A DNA stretch of 13,026 bases from Microbacteriaceae bacterium (GTDB lineage Bacteria > Actinomycetota > Actinomycetes > Actinomycetales > Microbacteriaceae), in contig JAAZFP010000327.1 in assembly GCA_012511645.1 (NCBI GenBank), positions 1-13,026 on the forward strand, written 5' to 3'. Both the position numbers and the translations under genes were made by a program. The notes beneath the pieces are model-generated. The model was not told the DNA's origin and did not search any database. It worked only from the letters and a program-made list of their open reading frames with translations. Below are positions 6,366 through 13,026 of this stretch, piece after piece. Position 1 is the stretch's first letter. Each line of letters starts with the position of its first letter.

Positions 6366-7610
6366 ATGCGAACGTGGACTCCGCCTGAGCTCCCAGAGCT
6401 GCCTGGTACCGGACTCCCACCGCGGCTTTTTCACACTGCGGTCGGGCGAACGGTGCAACCGCCAATCGAAGACGGTCGGGCGACGCTCTATGTGTGCGGC
6501 ATCACGCCATACGACGCGACGCATCTCGGCCATGCCGCAACCTATCTCGCGTTCGATTTGATGCTTCGCGCATGGCGTGACGCTGGAATTGCAACCGTCT
6601 ATGCGCAGAATATTACTGACATCGATGATCCGTTGCTCGAACGCGCTCGCGACACCGGAGTGGACTGGCGGCAGCTTGCCGATGAGCAGATCCAACTGTT
6701 TCGCAGCGACATGCACCAGCTCTCGATGCTGCCACCCGAGCACTATGTCGCAGTGACCGAGTGTATTGACGACATCGCCGCAGCGGTGCTCCGGCTTCGT
6801 GAAATTGGGCTCGCCTATTCGGTGCCGACCGCAGACGCCGAGGGCGACGATTTGTACTTTGACACCCATGCGGCCCAGTCGCAGACCGAGTGGCGCCTCG
6901 GTGACGTTGCGCCGCTTGACCGCGCGACGATGAACATGTTGAGTGCTGAGCGTGGCGGTGACCCGGGCCGCGAAGGCAAGCGTGATCCGCTTGATCCACT
7001 GCTCTGGCGTGCAGCTCGCGAGGGTGAGCCAAGCTGGAGCTCAGCGGTGGGAGAGGGCCGGCCAGGCTGGCATATTGAATGCGCGGTGATCGCTCAGGCG
7101 GCACTCGGCAACGCCTTCACGGTGCAGGGAGGCGGTGCTGACCTCACTTTTCCGCATCACGAGTTCACGGCAGCCCACGCCACTGCGCTGTCAGACACAC
7201 CGCTCGCGCACACATACTGCCACGCCGGATTGATCTCCTATCAAGGGCACAAGATGTCGAAGTCTCGCGGCAACCTGGTGCTTGTCTCTCGCCTGCTCGA
7301 AGCAGGGGTCGAGGCACCGGCCATTCGACTGGCGCTGCTCGCACATCACTATCGGTCTGAGTGGGAGTGGTTTGACGAAGATCTGCAGACCGCGAAGCGC
7401 AGGCTTGAGGCGTGGCGCATTGGTCTTGAACGATCCTCAGAACAACCCGTCGACGCTGTCACGGTCTTGCACCAGCTCCGTCAAGCGTTCGCCAATGATC
7501 TCGATACTCCGGTGATGTTGGCGACGCTTGATGCTGCCCTTGACCAGGGCGTCGACGACCCAGAACTTGTTCGCGATGCGATCAATGCGCTGTTGGGTGT
7601 GCGCCTCTAA
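6366..7610 (+). CDS. mshC: L-cysteine:1D-myo-inositol 2-amino-2-deoxy-alpha-D-glucopyranoside ligase
   Basis: MshC joins cysteine to GlcN-inositol using ATP, the third step of mycothiol synthesis, the main low-molecular-weight thiol of actinobacteria. At 414 residues it is a shortened relative of cysteinyl-tRNA synthetase that lacks the anticodon-binding part. Visible features are YVCGITPYD at 42-50 with zinc ligand Cys44, the class I HLGHA signature at 53-57, GWHIEC at 234-239 with zinc ligand Cys239, GGGADLTFPHHE just after it (zinc-site and substrate residues), and KMSKS at 296-300. The CGITPYDATHLGHA wording separates MshC from CysS. The ATG has GGGAGG at 6352-6357 with an 8-nt spacer. 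It lies 4 nt after uppP. Its TAA shares bases with the TAG of the leftward PAC2 gene, with no terminator between. Confidence 0.95.
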   Translation: MRTWTPPELPELPGTGLPPRLFHTAVGRTVQPPIEDGRATLYVCGITPYDATHLGHAATYLAFDLMLRAWRDAGIATVYAQNITDIDDPLLERARDTGVDWRQLADEQIQLFRSDMHQLSMLPPEHYVAVTECIDDIAAAVLRLREIGLAYSVPTADAEGDDLYFDTHAAQSQTEWRLGDVAPLDRATMNMLSAERGGDPGREGKRDPLDPLLWRAAREGEPSWSSAVGEGRPGWHIECAVIAQAALGNAFTVQGGGADLTFPHHEFTAAHATALSDTPLAHTYCHAGLISYQGHKMSKSRGNLVLVSRLLEAGVEAPAIRLALLAHHYRSEWEWFDEDLQTAKRRLEAWRIGLERSSEQPVDAVTVLHQLRQAFANDLDTPVMLATLDAALDQGVDDPELVRDAINALLGVRL

Positions 7611-8512
7611 GCGAGCTCGTCGTCATCGGGTTCGATGCTGAGAAACTTCTCAAACTCGTGCGCAATTGCTTCGCCGGTGGTCTCAGGAGCTGACGCTGCA
7701 TCCCGTGCCTCCTCAAGCGAACGAATGTAGCGAGACATGTCCTCGTCGCCCGCGGCAATGCGGTCGATGTTCGCCTCCCAATCGTTGGCCTCGGTGAGCA
7801 ATTCGCCCCGTGGAATCACCACATCAAGCAGTTCCTCAAGCTTGTCGAGAATCGCGAGTGTTGCCTTCGGTGAAGGAGCGCTGTGCACATAGTGTGGAAT
7901 CTGAGCCCACAGCGACATGGTGGGCACGCCAGCGCGAGTCAGGGAAAGGTCAAGCACCGAGGTGATGCCGATTGGGCCCTCGTAGTCACTGCGTTCTGCG
8001 CCGGTGCGAGCGCGAAGCTCGGCATTGGGGCTCGTGAGGCTCGTGATAATTGGCCGTGAATGCGGTGAGTCAGAGAACAATGAGCCCAGCAGAATCACGC
8101 TGTCAATCTGCCAGATATCGATCAGATCGACGATTTCATCGGCAAAGGCGAGCCAATCGCGTGCGGGCTCGACGCCCGCGAGCAGAAACAGATCGTGAAA
8201 CACTGAGCCATCGAGGCGACGCACGCGGTCTGCATCGTCGTTGTCTTCGCGCCCCGGCCGATGCACGGTGCCATAGAGGCGGGTTTCGGGCCAATCGATC
8301 ACTCGCTCACCCGATTCGTCGAATGAAATCTTTGGCCGGTGAACCTGGAAGTCCACAAACCCGTCTGCACCAATTGCATGGATTGGCTCAGCGCCGAGCA
8401 ATTCTCCGAGGTGCTGAAGCGCAGTGGTGGTCGCTGAGCCTGCGTCGCTCCATCCTTCAAATGCGGCAATGAGCACGCGTTCTGCGGCTGGCTGCGGGGA
8501 ACCCTCTGTCAT
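7607..8512 (-). CDS. PAC2 family protein
   Basis: A 301-residue cytosolic protein of the PAC2 family (proteasome assembly chaperone 2-like), common in actinobacteria and of unsettled function; a link to the proteasome rests on the eukaryotic name only. FEGWSDAG at 18-25 is the family hallmark near the N-terminus, and LLGSLFSDSPHSRP at about 141-154 and the segment near PTMSLWAQIPHYVH fit the fold. The tail ends in an acidic EPDDDELA. The frame extends 7 codons further up to an ATG at 8533-8531, but I chose the ATG at 8512-8510: a -10-like TATTCT lies 7 nt before it, inside the longer version, and the MTE start suits the family better. It converges with mshC and is divergent from the HAD gene. 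Confidence 0.88.
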   Translation of the reverse strand: MTEGSPQPAAERVLIAAFEGWSDAGSATTTALQHLGELLGAEPIHAIGADGFVDFQVHRPKISFDESGERVIDWPETRLYGTVHRPGREDNDDADRVRRLDGSVFHDLFLLAGVEPARDWLAFADEIVDLIDIWQIDSVILLGSLFSDSPHSRPIITSLTSPNAELRARTGAERSDYEGPIGITSVLDLSLTRAGVPTMSLWAQIPHYVHSAPSPKATLAILDKLEELLDVVIPRGELLTEANDWEANIDRIAAGDEDMSRYIRSLEEARDAASAPETTGEAIAHEFEKFLSIEPDDDELA

Positions 8513-8519
8513 GCCCCCA

Positions 8520-8525
8520 AGAATA
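8520..8525 (-). promoter_or_regulatory. -10 element TATTCT for the PAC2 gene
   Basis: On the minus strand TATTCT is followed after 7 nt (TGGGGGC) by the ATG at 8512-8510. This fits leaderless transcription and places the longer start (8533) upstream of the RNA. ATGACA at 8552-8547 resembles a -35 box but is 21 bp away. Confidence 0.5.
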
Positions 8526-8563
8526 GCCGCCATCGCTGAGACGAACTGTCATGAGCACCCGGC

Positions 8564-8569
8564 TAGACT
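8564..8569 (+). promoter_or_regulatory. -10 element TAGACT for the HAD gene
   Basis: TAGACT lies 8 nt before the ATG at 8578, exactly as TAGACT does before zapE. It lies inside the first codons of the longer reading frame that starts at 8551, so it argues for the shorter protein. No clear -35 box is visible. Confidence 0.5.
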
Positions 8570-8577
8570 TTGCTGCG

Positions 8578-9291
8578 ATGACTGACGAAAGACTCTCGGC
8601 CGTGCTGTGGGACATGGACGGCACGCTCATAGATACCGAGCCGCTGTGGATCGCTGCCGAGCACGCCCTGCTTGACCAGTATGGAATTGAGATGGGCCCA
8701 GACATTCCCGAACAATTGATCGGATCAGGTCTGCGCGACGCAGCCGAACTCTTTCGCGGCCTCGGAGTTCCTCTCTCCCATGAACAAATCATCGATGCAT
8801 GGCTCGCCAGTGTTATCGCGGGTGCCTCGTCGACCCCGCCAATGTGGCGGCCGGGTGCCCTGGAACTGCTCGCATCGTTGCGCGAAGCACAGATTCCCTG
8901 TGCGCTCGTGACCATGTCCTATCGTTCTCTCGCCGATGAGGTCCTGAAGCTCTTGCCACCGGGAACATTTACCGCGGTGATCACTGGCGACGCCGTTGCT
9001 CATGAGAAGCCCCACCCAGATCCGTACCTGCGCGGTGCCGCGGCCCTCGGGGTCTCAATCGGCGCGTGCATCGCGATCGAGGATTCCCCGACCGGATTGC
9101 GATCAGCGGTGAGCTCTGGGGCGGTATCTCTCGGCGTGCCAAATCTTCTTCCACTGGATCATGCGCCCTCGCATGCACTGCTCCCGACCCTCGCCGGGGA
9201 ATCTGCCGCCTCGTTCGGGGCGCGATTCCAGGCATTGCGTCAGACTGATCCAACCCCTCGAACACTCACTCCAGGAGCGCACTCCGCATGA
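8578..9291 (+). CDS. HAD-superfamily phosphatase (beta-phosphoglucomutase-like, HAD-IA)
   Basis: A 237-residue cytosolic hydrolase of the haloacid dehalogenase superfamily with a helical cap after motif I. The motifs, counted from the chosen start, are DMDGT at 12-16 (nucleophile Asp12 and acid/base Asp14), VTMS with Thr112 as motif II, Lys144 in HEKPHPDPY as motif III, and IAIEDSPTGL with Asp169 as motif IV. All four are intact. It resembles sugar-phosphate phosphatases and beta-phosphoglucomutases, but the substrate cannot be read from the sequence. The open frame begins at an ATG at 8551 (9 residues longer); I prefer 8578 because a -10-like hexamer lies 8 nt before it and neither ATG has a ribosome site. 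The stop overlaps the trmI start (ATGA), so the two genes are coupled. Confidence 0.88.
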   Translation: MTDERLSAVLWDMDGTLIDTEPLWIAAEHALLDQYGIEMGPDIPEQLIGSGLRDAAELFRGLGVPLSHEQIIDAWLASVIAGASSTPPMWRPGALELLASLREAQIPCALVTMSYRSLADEVLKLLPPGTFTAVITGDAVAHEKPHPDPYLRGAAALGVSIGACIAIEDSPTGLRSAVSSGAVSLGVPNLLPLDHAPSHALLPTLAGESAASFGARFQALRQTDPTPRTLTPGAHSA

Positions 9292-10337
9292 ACCAACAGC
9301 TTCCCGTCCCCAGCCTGAGTGGTCCGTTTGTGCACGGAGATCGAGTGCAGTTGACCGGGCCAAAGAACCGAATGAACACCATCACTCTGATCCACGGTGG
9401 TGAGTTCCACAGTCACTACGGCATGATTCGGCATGATGACCTGGTCGGACTGCCAGATGGCTCGGTCGTGACCAACACGGGGGGAGAACACTATCTCGCG
9501 TTGCGCCCACTGCTGAGTGACTTTGTGATGTCAATGCCGCGTGGCGCTGCCATTGTCTATCCGAAAGACGCCGCTCAAATCGTGTCCCTCGCAGACATCT
9601 TTCCCGGAGCTCAGGTGGTTGAGGCGGGTGTCGGCTCAGGCGCGTTGACGCTGCACCTGCTTCGAGCAGTTGGCCCGGCTGGCCAACTCCACTCATTTGA
9701 GCGACGCGAAGAATTTTCCGATATTGCCACAGCAAATGTCGCCGCATTTCACGGCGAAGTTCCTGCGAATTGGTCGGTGACCGTCGGCGACCTGCAGGCC
9801 CGGCTGCCTGAGCGGTGCCCCGATGGATCAATAGATCGAGTCGTGCTCGACATGCTTGCCCCCTGGGAATGCGTCACGGAAGTCGCCGATGCGTTGAAGC
9901 CGGGTGGTGTCTTGATTTGCTACGTGGCTACGGTGACGCAACTCTCGCGCGTTGTTGAAGAGGTGCGCCGATCGGGGCGGTTCACCCACCCTCAGGCCAA
10001 TGAGACTCTCGTGCGCGGTTGGCACGTTGAAGGTTTGGCGGTTCGGCCAGACCATCGTATGGTGGCGCACACGGGCTTCTTAGTGACCGCGCGAAAGCTG
10101 GCTGACGGGGCGGTGCTGCCGCAGCCCAAGCGGCGGGCATCAAAGGGCGATTTCTCTGAAGACGATGTCGCCGCGTGGACCCCCGATCTTGTCGACGATC
10201 AGGCTGATGGATGGACCGAAGAGGCGATCGGGCAGCGGCAGAAGAGTGATCGAGTGTTGCGCAAGAAACTTCGAGATGCGCAACAACTCGTGCAGGCGCG
10301 GAGTGCTGACAGCAATCCTGAGACTGATCTCGGCTAA
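9288..10337 (+). CDS. trmI: tRNA (adenine(58)-N1)-methyltransferase TrmI
   Basis: A 349-residue SAM-dependent enzyme that makes m1A at position 58 in the T loop of tRNAs. After a small N-terminal beta domain, the Rossmann domain shows YPKDAAQIV at 91-99, the SAM loop EAGVGSGAL at 112-120, the acidic strand end FERREE at 137-142, and DMLAPW at 188-193, matching the catalytic aspartate motif of the TrmI family; HRMVAHTGFLVT lies near the end of the domain. The last 75 or so residues are a highly charged tail with a predicted helix (RVLRKKLRDAQQLV), as in other actinobacterial members. The ATG has AGGAG at 9273-9277 with a 10-nt spacer and overlaps the HAD stop. In many actinobacteria trmI stands near the Pup-proteasome genes; here a lipoprotein and pafBC follow directly. 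Confidence 0.93.
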   Translation: MNQQLPVPSLSGPFVHGDRVQLTGPKNRMNTITLIHGGEFHSHYGMIRHDDLVGLPDGSVVTNTGGEHYLALRPLLSDFVMSMPRGAAIVYPKDAAQIVSLADIFPGAQVVEAGVGSGALTLHLLRAVGPAGQLHSFERREEFSDIATANVAAFHGEVPANWSVTVGDLQARLPERCPDGSIDRVVLDMLAPWECVTEVADALKPGGVLICYVATVTQLSRVVEEVRRSGRFTHPQANETLVRGWHVEGLAVRPDHRMVAHTGFLVTARKLADGAVLPQPKRRASKGDFSEDDVAAWTPDLVDDQADGWTEEAIGQRQKSDRVLRKKLRDAQQLVQARSADSNPETDLG

Positions 10338-10340
10338 ACT
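10335..10340 (+). promoter_or_regulatory. -10 element TAAACT before the lipoprotein gene, overlapping the trmI stop
   Basis: TAAACT starts with the TAA stop of trmI and fits TANNNT. Transcription from about 10347 would give a leader of roughly 25 nt that includes the ribosome site GAGAGG at 10362-10367. CTGACA at 10306-10311 is too far (23 bp) to be a normal -35 partner. Confidence 0.35.
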
Positions 10341-10372
10341 GACCGGGTTACTGCGTTCTTCGAGAGGTATTC

Positions 10373-11275
10373 ATGCGCCGTCGTGCCTTTTCACTCACCG
10401 CTACACTCGCCGTGTTGAGCGCCGGTGTGCTGGTGGGTTGCTCACCGTTGCAGCCCGCTGATTCGTGCATTTCACCGTTTGGCCCTGGGCCGTTGAGTGA
10501 CAGCGTTTCGATTGCGGGAGATTCTGCGAGCACGCTGCGCGTGTCACTCAACGAGGGCTCGTCGGTGTTCGCTGCCCAGCGCAGTGTGATTAGTGAGGCT
10601 ACCAACAGGGGTGCGGTCGTCACCGAAGGGGCGATCGTTGGCGCGAACGTTGCCTACATTGACTCGGTGACGGGTGAGGTGCTTGAAGTGTCGCCAACGT
10701 TCGGCACCGGGGAGGGTGACGCACTCTTTCTCGCAAACGCGCAAAGCAGCGCAATCGTAGCTGGCACGCTCTGCGCTGCAGTGGGCGACACCCTCGCGAT
10801 CGCCTTGTCCGCAGATGAGAGCGCCGCAATGGGCATGCTCGACGGAAGTTTGGTGACGGTCGTTGAGGTCGTGAGTGCAAACGAGCCGCGCGCACACGGT
10901 GCGCACCGTTTGCTTCCTTCAGGGTTCCCCGCAGTCGCCATAAATGACCAGGGTCAGCCGGGAGTCGTGCTTCCGCCACAGCAAGCGCCGAGCGAGGTTC
11001 GCTCAGCCCTTCGCATCGAAGGCACCGGCGACATCGTGGCAGCCGATCAATCCGTCATCGGCAACGTGCTTACCGTCTCTTGGAGTGGCGCAGAATTGAA
11101 GAACACCTGGCCTCAGGGCCCGCAGAGCTTCGGCACCGAAGAACAGGCTGTTCAAGCAGGCGCAAGCTTCCGCTCGCAGCTCACCGGGTACCCCGTCGGC
11201 TCACAGGTCGTCGTCATTGAACCCGGCGACGGGGGAGCGACGGTCAGCGTCGTCGACATTCTCGCGGTGGCATAG
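10373..11275 (+). CDS. Lipoprotein with a degenerate FKBP-like domain
   Basis: A 300-residue secreted lipoprotein. The N-terminus has MRRR, a hydrophobic core and the lipobox LVGC, with Cys23 as the lipidated residue. Residues about 30-170 form a first globular region. Residues about 206-300 line up by eye with the C-terminal FKBP-type peptidyl-prolyl isomerase domain of actinobacterial lipoproteins: GTGDIVAAD for the usual GDGxxV, VLTVSWSG for VxVxYTG, LKNTWPQG for FDSSWxRG, PVGSQVVVIEP for VGSQVxxxIP and VSVVDILAVA for the closing strand. The FD pair and the GYG loop that build the isomerase pocket are gone, so catalysis is doubtful and a binding or structural role is more likely. GAGAGG at 10362-10367 supports the ATG. 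pafB starts 8 nt after the stop. Confidence 0.8.
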   Translation: MRRRAFSLTATLAVLSAGVLVGCSPLQPADSCISPFGPGPLSDSVSIAGDSASTLRVSLNEGSSVFAAQRSVISEATNRGAVVTEGAIVGANVAYIDSVTGEVLEVSPTFGTGEGDALFLANAQSSAIVAGTLCAAVGDTLAIALSADESAAMGMLDGSLVTVVEVVSANEPRAHGAHRLLPSGFPAVAINDQGQPGVVLPPQQAPSEVRSALRIEGTGDIVAADQSVIGNVLTVSWSGAELKNTWPQGPQSFGTEEQAVQAGASFRSQLTGYPVGSQVVVIEPGDGGATVSVVDILAVA

Positions 11276-11283
11276 CGGTTCAG

Positions 11284-12354
11284 GTGTCAAAGGGCTCAGC
11301 ACGATCGGCCCGAGTGCCGAGTGAAGAACGGTTATTCAGTCTCGTTCTTGCTCTGGTGGCGAGCCCACAGGGCGTGACCCGAGCTGAACTGCTGTCGAGC
11401 GTGTATGGGTACGCACATCGAGCGGACGACGCGAGTGCGAGCGCTGCAATCGAGCGGCAATTTGAACGAGACAAAGAGCAGATCCGTCTCTTGGGCATTC
11501 CGCTTGAGACACTCGACTCTCCGCTGGAGCCAGGCAATAACCAGCTCACGCGGTACCGTATCTCAAAAGAGCGACTGCAACTCCCCGAAAGTGTGCGATT
11601 TGGTGAGGATGAGCTTGCGATGCTGCGCATCGCATCGTTCGCCTGGAGCGAAGGAAGCCTCGAATCGGAAGCTCGCTGGGTTGCGATGAAGCTTGCGTCA
11701 CTTGGCGCAAACGTGGATGTGCAGCACATCGGCGTCGCGCCACGATTGACAATCTCGGAGCCATCAGCGGCAGCGTTGCAACAGGCGATCGAAGCTCGAC
11801 GTGCAGTCACCTTTGACTACCAACTCCCAGGTCGTGATACGCCGCTCAGTCGGCATGTCGCTCCGCTTCGACTCCATCAGGCAGATGGTCGGTGGCATCT
11901 CGTCGCATACGACCTTGATCGCGAAGCACCGAGGGTGTTCCTCCTGCAACGAATCACCTCGCGGGTGACGCTCCTCTCGGAATCGTTCTCGCCAGAGCTT
12001 CTGAACGAGGTTCCCGACGCAATTGAAGCGCTCGAGGCACTGGTCACCTCTCAACCTGCGCTCGTGTCGGTCGAGCCGGGGTCCATTGCTCAGGCGCGCC
12101 TTGCGACACGTGTGCGCACCGAGCAAAGCTCCATTGAGTTCACAGTGGATTCAAACAGTCACGAGAGCATGTCCAGTGCTGCCACGAACCTGAGACTCCA
12201 TACCCTTGACTATTTTGTGCTTGCCGATGAAATCGTTGGCCTTGCGGGTGAAGCGGTTGCTCGCGAACCATCGGTGCTGAGAGCACGTGTCAGCGAGGTG
12301 CTGCACCTCATTCGTTCCCAGCACACCGATGCGTTGTCAGGGGATAACTCGTGA
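11284..12354 (+). CDS. pafB: WYL-domain transcription factor PafB
   Basis: A 356-residue activator subunit. With PafC it forms a heterodimer that, in mycobacteria, switches on the RecA/LexA-independent DNA-damage response and is thought to sense nucleic acid through its WYL domains. A winged helix-turn-helix occupies about 15-65 (LALVASPQGVTRAELLSSVYGY), followed by a linker, a WYL domain near 160-225 with the core written WHLVAYD at 204-210 and arginines near VFLLQRI, and a C-terminal WCX region. The start is a GTG 8 nt after the lipoprotein stop, with only a poor ribosome site; another in-frame GTG lies at 11314 (residue 11), so the start is uncertain. The stop overlaps the pafC start. No pupylation or proteasome gene precedes it, so the name reflects homology and not a Pup link here. 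Confidence 0.92.
   Translation: MSKGSARSARVPSEERLFSLVLALVASPQGVTRAELLSSVYGYAHRADDASASAAIERQFERDKEQIRLLGIPLETLDSPLEPGNNQLTRYRISKERLQLPESVRFGEDELAMLRIASFAWSEGSLESEARWVAMKLASLGANVDVQHIGVAPRLTISEPSAAALQQAIEARRAVTFDYQLPGRDTPLSRHVAPLRLHQADGRWHLVAYDLDREAPRVFLLQRITSRVTLLSESFSPELLNEVPDAIEALEALVTSQPALVSVEPGSIAQARLATRVRTEQSSIEFTVDSNSHESMSSAATNLRLHTLDYFVLADEIVGLAGEAVAREPSVLRARVSEVLHLIRSQHTDALSGDNS
12339..12344 (+). promoter_or_regulatory. Ribosome binding site that sets the pafC GTG start
   Basis: AGGGGA inside the last codons of pafB lies 6 nt before the GTG at 12351. It favours this GTG over the in-frame ATG at 12363, four codons on, for which the site would be 18 nt away. Confidence 0.6.
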
Positions 12355-13026
12355 CGAAACCCATGCACACTGCCGACCGGGTCATGCTGCTGATGGCGCT
12401 GATTCCATATTTGAAGGAACACGGGCCAACAACGGTCAATGACCTGGCAGTGACATTCCATGTGGAGCCTGGGATCCTTCGCAAACTCGTTCGGTTCTTA
12501 GGCGTGGCTGGCGTGCCGGGAGAAACCCTCACTTATCAACACGAAGACCTGTTCGATATCGACTGGGATGCGCTTGAACAAGACGACATCGTGCACCTCA
12601 CGCAGACCGTCGCCGTCGATGACACGCCACGGTTTTCTTCGAGAGAGACGGTGGCTCTCATGGCGGGTCTGCAGGTGTTGCAAACCGTATTGCCAGAGCC
12701 GATGCGCAGCAGCGCCGAGCGTGCGGCCGAGAAGCTCGCGCGCGTTGAACCCGTCACAGATGGCTCCGCAGGACTTTCCCTCAGCGCCGCTTCACCGGAT
12801 GAGCGAATCACGTTACTCGCGAGTGCGATCGCTCAACACAAGCAGTTGCGTTTCGAGTACCGCTCGGTTTCAGGTGACGTGACCGAACGTACCGTTGATC
12901 CGCTCACCCTCCGTCAACGCGGAGACCCCTGGTACCTACTAGCCCACTGTCACGACCGCAATGATTCTCGAACCTTCTTGGCTGATGGTATTCGCTCGCC
13001 CGTGGTTCTCGCAGACGATGCCGAAC
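12351..13026 (+). CDS. pafC: WYL-domain transcription factor PafC (3' end outside window)
   Basis: The first 225 codons of the partner of PafB; the gene continues past the window edge. A winged helix-turn-helix lies at about 8-50 (MLLMALIPYLKEHGPTTVND), and the WYL domain shows RFEYRS at 167-172, VDPLTLRQRG at 182-191 and the canonical PWYLLAH at 193-199. After it, the family wording RTFRLDRI reads RTFLADGI at 207-214, so the second basic position is missing here. The start is GTG in a GTGA overlap with the pafB stop, supported by AGGGGA 6 nt upstream. The overlap fits equal production of two subunits of one complex. No sign of a frameshift. Confidence 0.92.
   Translation, partial: MTKPMHTADRVMLLMALIPYLKEHGPTTVNDLAVTFHVEPGILRKLVRFLGVAGVPGETLTYQHEDLFDIDWDALEQDDIVHLTQTVAVDDTPRFSSRETVALMAGLQVLQTVLPEPMRSSAERAAEKLARVEPVTDGSAGLSLSAASPDERITLLASAIAQHKQLRFEYRSVSGDVTERTVDPLTLRQRGDPWYLLAHCHDRNDSRTFLADGIRSPVVLADDAE

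Noticed and set aside
8551..8577. N-terminal extension MSTRLDFAA of the HAD protein
   Set aside because: It contains a -10-like hexamer 8 nt before the next ATG, has no ribosome site and is not needed for the fold; the shorter start is preferred, though not proven.
9066..9403. Overlapping rightward frames around the HAD-trmI junction
   Set aside because: They are out of frame with both real genes and show no recognisable motif; no frameshift in HAD or trmI is needed to explain them.

Overview
The window looks like ordinary chromosome from a Gram-positive actinobacterium, most likely of the Microbacteriaceae or a close relative. The evidence is a mycothiol ligase gene (mshC), the actinobacterial family DUF3000, the paired WYL-domain activators pafB and pafC, an actinobacterial-type TrmI methyltransferase, a moderately high GC content (roughly 60% by eye), and several genes that appear to begin directly at the 5' end of their mRNA. 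I see no insertion sequence, phage gene, CRISPR array or plasmid function, and no non-coding stretch longer than about 300 bases.

Left part (1-3714): two leftward genes, the start of an HRDC-type ribonuclease D and, upstream of it, a DUF3000 protein, are divergent from a rightward cluster. That cluster holds a membrane-anchored alpha/beta hydrolase, a ZapE/AFG1-type ATPase and a solitary MazF/PemK-fold protein whose start codon overlaps the zapE stop. A leftward tRNA-Leu(GAG) with its own hairpin terminator follows (about 3843-3970).

Middle part (4108-7610): an M20 metallopeptidase, undecaprenyl-diphosphatase (uppP, cell-wall lipid carrier recycling) and mshC (mycothiol synthesis), all rightward. 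uppP and mshC are 4 nt apart and probably one transcript. mshC ends tail-to-tail with a leftward PAC2-family gene, their stop codons overlapping.

Right part (7607-13026): the PAC2 gene is head-to-head with a HAD phosphatase. The HAD stop overlaps the start of trmI (tRNA m1A58 methyltransferase). A lipoprotein with a degenerate FKBP-like domain follows, then pafB and pafC, which overlap and whose products in known cases form one heterodimeric DNA-damage activator. pafC runs off the end. In proteasome-bearing actinobacteria the segment around trmI and pafBC commonly carries arc, dop, pup and the 20S genes; none is present here.

The most interesting structure is regulatory: a recurring -10-like TANNNT hexamer 6-8 nt before start codons, several times built from the stop codon of the gene before, which points to leaderless transcription and revises two start codons. 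I do not find a convincing new biological system.
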